Assembly: GCF_024112395.2 (NCBI RefSeq)
Contig: NZ_CP078013.2
Location: 1,240,001 to 1,304,000, forward strand
DNA from: Pseudomonas pergaminensis
GTDB taxonomy: Bacteria > Pseudomonadota > Gammaproteobacteria > Pseudomonadales > Pseudomonadaceae
Length of the DNA: 64,000 nucleotides
Direction of reading: 5' to 3'
Of the stretch, positions 60,115 to 64,000 are shown piece after piece. The translations under genes and the position numbers were made by a program. The notes under the pieces are model-generated. The model ran no database searches. It was not told the DNA's origin and saw nothing but the letters and a program-made list of their open reading frames with translations. Positions within the stretch are counted from its first letter, which is position 1; every line of letters begins with the position of its first letter.

Positions 60115-60515
60115 GTACGCAAACGATGAATACCGGATGGCTGCACGGGCGCTTCGGCACGGTGGTGCTGTGGGCCTTGTTGATCTGCACCGAAAGCGCC
60201 GGTCAGCTGTTTACCAAAGTGGCCGGGGATCAACTGGGGCAGATGGATTTCAACTGGCAGTGGCTGGGTGAAGTGGCGCGCAACCCCGGGATCCTGGCGG
60301 CGATCGCCAGCTACATCGGTGCGTTTTTCGTGTGGATGCTGATCCTGCGGCGCAGCAGCCTGTCCCTGGCGTTTCCGCTGAGCTCACTGGTGTTTGTGGT
60401 GGTGTTGCTGGGGTCGTGGCTGGGGCTGGGGGAACATATCAGCCCGCTGCACTGGGTGGGGGTGGCGGTGATTATCGCCGGCATCGCCCTGCTGGCCGAA
60501 GGCGAAGAAAACTGA
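60111..60515 (+). CDS. SMR/EamA-like four-helix transporter subunit B
   Basis: A 134-residue four-helix protein. Helix 1 carries CTESAGQLFTK with the conserved SMR glutamate; helix 3 is SLSLAFPLSSLVFVVVLLGS and helix 4 WVGVAVIIAGIALLA. The ATG at 60111 overlaps the stop of subunit A. A longer frame starting inside subunit A is rejected because it would re-read that gene in another frame. Paired unequal SMR genes usually form an antiparallel heterodimer, as in ArnE/ArnF-type pairs. Confidence 0.82.
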   Translation: MSTQTMNTGWLHGRFGTVVLWALLICTESAGQLFTKVAGDQLGQMDFNWQWLGEVARNPGILAAIASYIGAFFVWMLILRRSSLSLAFPLSSLVFVVVLLGSWLGLGEHISPLHWVGVAVIIAGIALLAEGEEN

Positions 60516-60538
60516 TCACGTTGGCCTGGTTTGATTTT

Positions 60539-60584
60539 TGTGGTGAGCGAGCTTGCCTCGCGCAGGGCAAGCCTGCTCACCACA
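60539..60584. terminator. hairpin between convergent transporter and desaturase genes
   Basis: TGTGGTGAGCGAGCTTGCC and its imperfect complement GGCAAGCCTGCTCACCACA form a stem over a short loop, midway in the 84-base convergent gap. It can act on both strands. REP-like in sequence. Confidence 0.65.
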
Positions 60585-60599
60585 GGGGTTAGTGGCGAG

Positions 60600-61466
60600 T
60601 CAGGGTTTTCTGTGCGCCACCAGAAAGCCCAACCCGTGTGACACTGGAAGCTGCTTCACCCCCGCCTCACGCTGTTGCTCGGCAATCTCCCGATGAAACG
60701 CCTTCACCTTGGTCCAGTGCATCTTCGGTCGGTAGTGGTGCTCGGCGTGGTAGCCGTTGTTCATCCAGATCAGGTTGTACAGCACGCTGTAGGAACTCAC
60801 GCCCCAGGCAATCGGCAGGTCCGGGTTGCCGCCGAAGTGTTCGTAGTAGCCATTGAGCGACGACAGGCACTGGCCCAGGTACCAGACCGGCAACAGCCAC
60901 AGCACCGCCTGCCAGTTGTAGAACGCCAGGGCGACATAGAACGCCACCGTCACGATGATCTCGACTTTGACCCAGCGTGCATCGGCCGGGCGTTTGCGCT
61001 TCATCTCGTCATAGAACGGCTTGGGATCGTCGCGGAAAAAACTCAGGAAGGTATAGGCCCACGGGTTTTCTGGTTGGCCATTGTGGCCGCGCTGGTAGAT
61101 CGACAGCGGGTCGATGGTTGTGCCATCCGGCCCCGGTAGGTCGGCGTTACCACGGTGATGGCGGTTGTGGATATCGCGGTAGAGCGTCTGGGAAAAACCG
61201 ATGGTCATCGACAGCAGCAGGTCGAAGGCCCGGTTCATCGCGCGATGGGTGAAGTAGGCGTTGTGGATCTGGTTGTGGGAGATGCTGTTGATGCTCCACG
61301 ACAAGCTGATCGCGTAGATCAGTGCCAGGGGCACCAGCGCCCACCAGCTCAGGCGATGGAAGGCGGCAACCAGCCAGATGACAAAGGCGAAATGCGCCAG
61401 GCCCAGGGCGATGGGCACGAGGTCCCAGAGCGAGTGATGCAGCAGGCGGTAAGCGGGGCGAGCCAT
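60600..61466 (-). CDS. membrane fatty acid desaturase
   Basis: A 288-residue di-iron membrane desaturase. Three histidine clusters are present: HNQIHNAYFTH (about 64-74), HNRHHRGN (about 100) and NGYHAEHHYRPKMHW (about 244). Four hydrophobic segments separate them. The enzyme introduces double bonds into acyl chains or related lipids; substrate not readable. AGGA lies 10 bases before the ATG at 61466. It is convergent with the SMR pair and co-directional with the MipA gene, 56 bases downstream of that gene's stop. Confidence 0.9.
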   Translation of the reverse strand: MARPAYRLLHHSLWDLVPIALGLAHFAFVIWLVAAFHRLSWWALVPLALIYAISLSWSINSISHNQIHNAYFTHRAMNRAFDLLLSMTIGFSQTLYRDIHNRHHRGNADLPGPDGTTIDPLSIYQRGHNGQPENPWAYTFLSFFRDDPKPFYDEMKRKRPADARWVKVEIIVTVAFYVALAFYNWQAVLWLLPVWYLGQCLSSLNGYYEHFGGNPDLPIAWGVSSYSVLYNLIWMNNGYHAEHHYRPKMHWTKVKAFHREIAEQQREAGVKQLPVSHGLGFLVAHRKP

Positions 61467-61522
61467 GAAGAGTGTCCTGGAAAAATGGATTCCAGCACCT
61501 CATTGCAAACCCCAGACCAACC

Positions 61523-62293
61523 TCAATCGAATGTGTAGCTGATGGCCGTCTGCACCTGGCCCTGGTTCACTTCGCCGGTCTGCCGGACGATGCTGCTGTC
61601 CGCCGCCGAGCCCACCAGATGCACCCAGCTCGCGCTGGTCAGCAACGACCATTTGGCCGCCAGCGGAAACTCGAAACTCTGGGTCAGCGTCACGTTCTGG
61701 AAGCCGCCGCTGGCGTTGTACGGCCGAAAGCCCGAAGCGGCTGCCTCGTTGTCATCCACGCCGAAAAACGTCTGGGTTTGGCGGGCATCGGCGAAGTGCG
61801 CCACCAGGCCACTGCTGCCGATCACACCGCTGCCCAACGGGTAGCCCAATTCGCCGCCGACCTTGCCCAGCGCGCCGCTCTGCGAATGGCCGCCGCCGAC
61901 GGCCTGGCCCAGCTGTGCATACACCCGCCAGAAATCAGCCGGTGCGTACTGAACGAAACCGCCTACCTCGGCCATGTCCGACACATTGCGCAAGCCCTGC
62001 AGCGAGCCGTTCGAGGTGCGCCCCTGCAGGTAATTGATATACGGGCCGGCGGTAAAACCGTTGGTGTCCAAGGCGCTCCAGGTCAAGCCGTCGTCGGTAC
62101 TCAGGCTGACAGTGCCCCAGTCCAGATCGACGTAGGGAACGGGCCGCGTTTCGTAGCGGCTGCCGGTAGGGTCATGGGGCTGGTAGCTGACGCCTGCGCC
62201 GACGTCGCCGGTGATACCGGCGGCCTGAGCCGCGTTCGAAACGCTCCAGAGGCCCAGTAAACCGGCCAGTGCAGCGCAAGTGATCCTCAACAT
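61523..62293 (-). CDS. MipA/OmpV family outer-membrane protein
   Basis: A 256-residue precursor with a signal peptide (MLRITCAALAGLLGLWSVSNAAQAA). The beta-barrel follows: DVGAGVSYQPHDPTGSRYET, VPYVDLDWGTVSLSTDDGL, AGPYINYLQGR and the final VQTAISYTFD with terminal aromatic-acid ending. MipA proteins scaffold murein enzymes or act as small-molecule-linked outer-membrane proteins. AAGGA lies 10 bases before the ATG at 62293; longer upstream frames are rejected because they remove the signal peptide. It is divergent from the MtnX-like gene and shares the operator-like region at 62367. Confidence 0.87.
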   Translation of the reverse strand: MLRITCAALAGLLGLWSVSNAAQAAGITGDVGAGVSYQPHDPTGSRYETRPVPYVDLDWGTVSLSTDDGLTWSALDTNGFTAGPYINYLQGRTSNGSLQGLRNVSDMAEVGGFVQYAPADFWRVYAQLGQAVGGGHSQSGALGKVGGELGYPLGSGVIGSSGLVAHFADARQTQTFFGVDDNEAAASGFRPYNASGGFQNVTLTQSFEFPLAAKWSLLTSASWVHLVGSAADSSIVRQTGEVNQGQVQTAISYTFD

Positions 62294-62366
62294 GGTCACT
62301 GTTCCTTGATTGATTACGTGCGCATGAACGCGCAAAGCATCGACCCCGCGCAAGCACTCATCTTGT

Positions 62367-62392
62367 TTGTAGCAAGCTACAAAAATTGTAGC
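62367..62392. promoter_or_regulatory. three TTGTAGC half-sites (operator-like) in a divergent promoter region
   Basis: TTGTAGC-AA-GCTACAA (62367-62382) is a perfect dyad with a two-base centre; a third TTGTAGC follows at 62386. It lies between the MipA gene (start 62293) and the MtnX-like gene (start 62522). The cognate regulator is not identified. Confidence 0.5.
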
Positions 62393-62521
62393 TCCTGCGA
62401 CACAAATCACCCTCGAAGCCGAGCCAAGCCCCAGCCCCGCTGGGCTTGCGCCAGTTGGCACAGTCCCTGCTCTACACCTTTTTGCAAGCGCACACAGCGC
62501 GCTCCTCCAAGGTAAACAACG

Positions 62522-63220
62522 ATGATCCAATGGCATATCGTGTGTGACTTCGACGGGACCATCACCCCCACCGATGTCATCGACAACGTCCTCCAACGCT
62601 TCGCCGGCCCCGAGTGGGAAACCATCGAACAGGAATGGCTGGATGGGCATATCGGTTCACGCGAATGCCTGAGCCGCCAACTGGCGCTGATCAAGGCCAC
62701 CCCCTCCGAGCTGCTTTCGTATTTCGACAGCGTCGAGATCGACCCGGACTTCCCGGATTTCGTCGACCACGTGATCGGCCTGGGTGCATCCATCGAAGTG
62801 GTCAGCGACGGCATCGAGCAGGGCATTGCGCGGATTCTGTCACGCAACTACGTGACCCTGCTGCCGATCCTCGCCAACCGCCTGCGCCAGGTCGACCAGA
62901 ACAGCTGGCGCATCGACTTCCCGTATGCCAGCGATGCCTGCCGTGCCGCCTCCGGCAACTGCAAGTGCAAGTCCACGCCGCGCAACAAGCGCGTGCTGGT
63001 GATCGGCGACGGCAAGTCCGACATGTGCGTGGCCTCCACCGCCGACTTTGTGTTTGCCAAGGGCAGCCTCGCCGACTACTGCGTGGCCCACGACATCCCA
63101 CACGCGCGCTTCGACACCTTCGCCGAAGTGCCGGCATTGCTGGCGCTGCTGCCACAAGGCATCGCCGCCAACGCCAACTCCTTTACTGCTGACAACCAGG
63201 AACTCTTCCACCATGTCTGA
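62522..63220 (+). CDS. MtnX-like HAD-IB phosphatase
   Basis: A 232-residue phosphatase. Motif I is CDFDGTITPTDV (nucleophile D in DFDGT), motif II is VVSDGI, and motif III/IV is VIGDGKSDMCVA. The insert contains a Cys-rich stretch (DACRAASGNCKCKS) typical of MtnX-like members. MtnX acts in methionine salvage, but the neighbours here are an aminotransferase rather than mtnK/mtnW, so another phosphate ester is possible. AAGG precedes the ATG. It overlaps the next gene by eight bases. Confidence 0.87.
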   Translation: MIQWHIVCDFDGTITPTDVIDNVLQRFAGPEWETIEQEWLDGHIGSRECLSRQLALIKATPSELLSYFDSVEIDPDFPDFVDHVIGLGASIEVVSDGIEQGIARILSRNYVTLLPILANRLRQVDQNSWRIDFPYASDACRAASGNCKCKSTPRNKRVLVIGDGKSDMCVASTADFVFAKGSLADYCVAHDIPHARFDTFAEVPALLALLPQGIAANANSFTADNQELFHHV

Positions 63221-64000
63221 TATCCGTATCGCTACCGCCGAAGACCAGGTTCTTCTGGATAAAGAAGCCAAGTATTGCTCCTACGGCGACACCGTTCACT
63301 ACATCGAACCACCCCGTATTTTCAGCCGCTGCGAAGGCTCCTACGTGTGGGACACCGAAGACCAGGCCTACCTCGACCTGCAGATGTGGTACTCGGCGGT
63401 CAATTTCGGCTATGCCAACCCGCGCCTGAACAATGCGCTGAAACAGCAGATCGACACGCTGCCGCAAATCGCCAGCCAGTACCTGCACAAGGGCAAGATC
63501 GAGCTGTCGGAAATGATCGCGGTGGACGCCAAGAAGAAATTCGGCCTCGACGGTCGCGTGCACTTCAACGTCGGCGGTTCGCAGTCCATCGAAGACTCCC
63601 TGAAGGTGGTGCGTAACGCCACCAACGGCAAGAGCCTGATGTTCGCCTTCGAAGGCGGCTACCACGGGCGTACCCTCGGCGCCTCGTCGATCACCTCCAG
63701 CTACCGCTACCGTCGCCGCTACGGCCACTTCGGCGAGCGTGCGCAGTTCATTCCGTTCCCGTACCACTTCCGTGGCCCTAAAGGCATGACCAAGGAAGAA
63801 TACGGCAGCCACTGCGTGCAGCAATTCGCCCGCCTGTTCGAGACCGAATACAACGGTGTGTGGGACCCGAAAGTCGGCCAGAGCGAATACGCCGCGTTTT
63901 ACGTCGAGCCGATCCAGGGCACCGGCGGCTACGTGATCCCGCCGATGAACTTCTACCGCGAACTCAAGCAGGTGCTGGATCAGCACGGCATCCTGATGGT
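63213..64000 (+). CDS. class III PLP-dependent aminotransferase, 3' end cut by window edge
   Basis: At least 262 residues of a GabT/ArgD-type aminotransferase. Visible: GSYVWDTEDQAYLDLQMWYS, VNFGYANPRLNNALKQQI, the PLP phosphate region VGGSQSIEDSLKVVRN, FEGGYHGRTLGASSITSSYR and YVEPIQGTGGYVIPP. The PLP lysine lies beyond the edge. It overlaps the MtnX-like gene by 8 bases, so the two enzymes probably act in one pathway. The exact amino donor cannot be assigned. Confidence 0.9.
   Translation, partial: MSDIRIATAEDQVLLDKEAKYCSYGDTVHYIEPPRIFSRCEGSYVWDTEDQAYLDLQMWYSAVNFGYANPRLNNALKQQIDTLPQIASQYLHKGKIELSEMIAVDAKKKFGLDGRVHFNVGGSQSIEDSLKVVRNATNGKSLMFAFEGGYHGRTLGASSITSSYRYRRRYGHFGERAQFIPFPYHFRGPKGMTKEEYGSHCVQQFARLFETEYNGVWDPKVGQSEYAAFYVEPIQGTGGYVIPPMNFYRELKQVLDQHGILM

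Noticed and set aside
59709..60515. Single longer protein covering the second SMR gene and an upstream extension
   Set aside because: The extension re-reads subunit A in another frame; ATG at 60111 with ATGA overlap gives a proper four-helix protein.
62294..62650. N-terminal extension of the MipA protein
   Set aside because: It overlaps the divergent promoter region and the MtnX-like gene start and would bury the clear signal peptide at 62293.

Overview
The window looks like chromosome of a fluorescent Pseudomonas (P. fluorescens group). The grounds are high GC by eye, many 'GTAGGAGCCGGCTTGCCGGC' and 'GTGGGAGCTGGCTTGCC' REP hairpins, a membrane glucose dehydrogenase, MetR, MipA, an MtnX-like phosphatase and a Zur-controlled second L31. 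No tRNA, rRNA, CRISPR array, transposase or phage gene was seen. Both edges cut genes: gcd on the left and a class III aminotransferase on the right.

Layout. 1-7 kb: gcd, a ZnuD-like TonB receptor with a Zur box, a VF530 protein and a Pr6Pr membrane protein, then a His-rich PadR regulator with a siderophore-interacting reductase. 7.4-13.2 kb: a complete CS1/CFA-I type (alternative, alpha-clade) chaperone-usher fimbrial operon, with a hairpin between major pilin and usher. 13.2-39.8 kb and 51.1-56.7 kb: five giant toxin- or effector-like genes of one polymorphic family (DUF6543 / dermonecrotic-toxin-like; two end in LRR plus NEL ubiquitin-ligase domains). They alternate with housekeeping genes (class A PBP, amino acid permease, OpgC). 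At 23.0-23.4 kb lie scraps of a second fimbrial operon and a second PBP gene. The fifth giant gene is cut in two by one in-frame amber codon.

41-46.3 kb: a nitrogen-metabolism group (cupin, FMN glutamate-synthase-like protein, LuxR regulator, carbon-nitrogen hydrolase, APC permease). 46.3-49.1 kb: Zur-regulated L31, a degenerate receiver/HD-GYP protein, Nudix and GNAT enzymes. 49.2-50.06 kb: eleven tandem 72-bp REP-like repeats. 50.1-51.0 kb: metR with a perfect MetR box. 56.9-64 kb: alpha/beta hydrolase, FrnE-like DsbA protein, an arginase-fold protein with a two-gene SMR-like transporter, fatty acid desaturase, MipA porin-like protein, MtnX-like phosphatase and aminotransferase.

The most distinctive content is the set of giant toxin-like genes and their repeated association with fimbrial genes. 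The fimbrial operon and its decayed relative both run convergently into a giant toxin gene. All five proteins carry a hydrophobic block mid-chain that could be a membrane-insertion module. No dedicated secretion system is visible, so delivery is unexplained.
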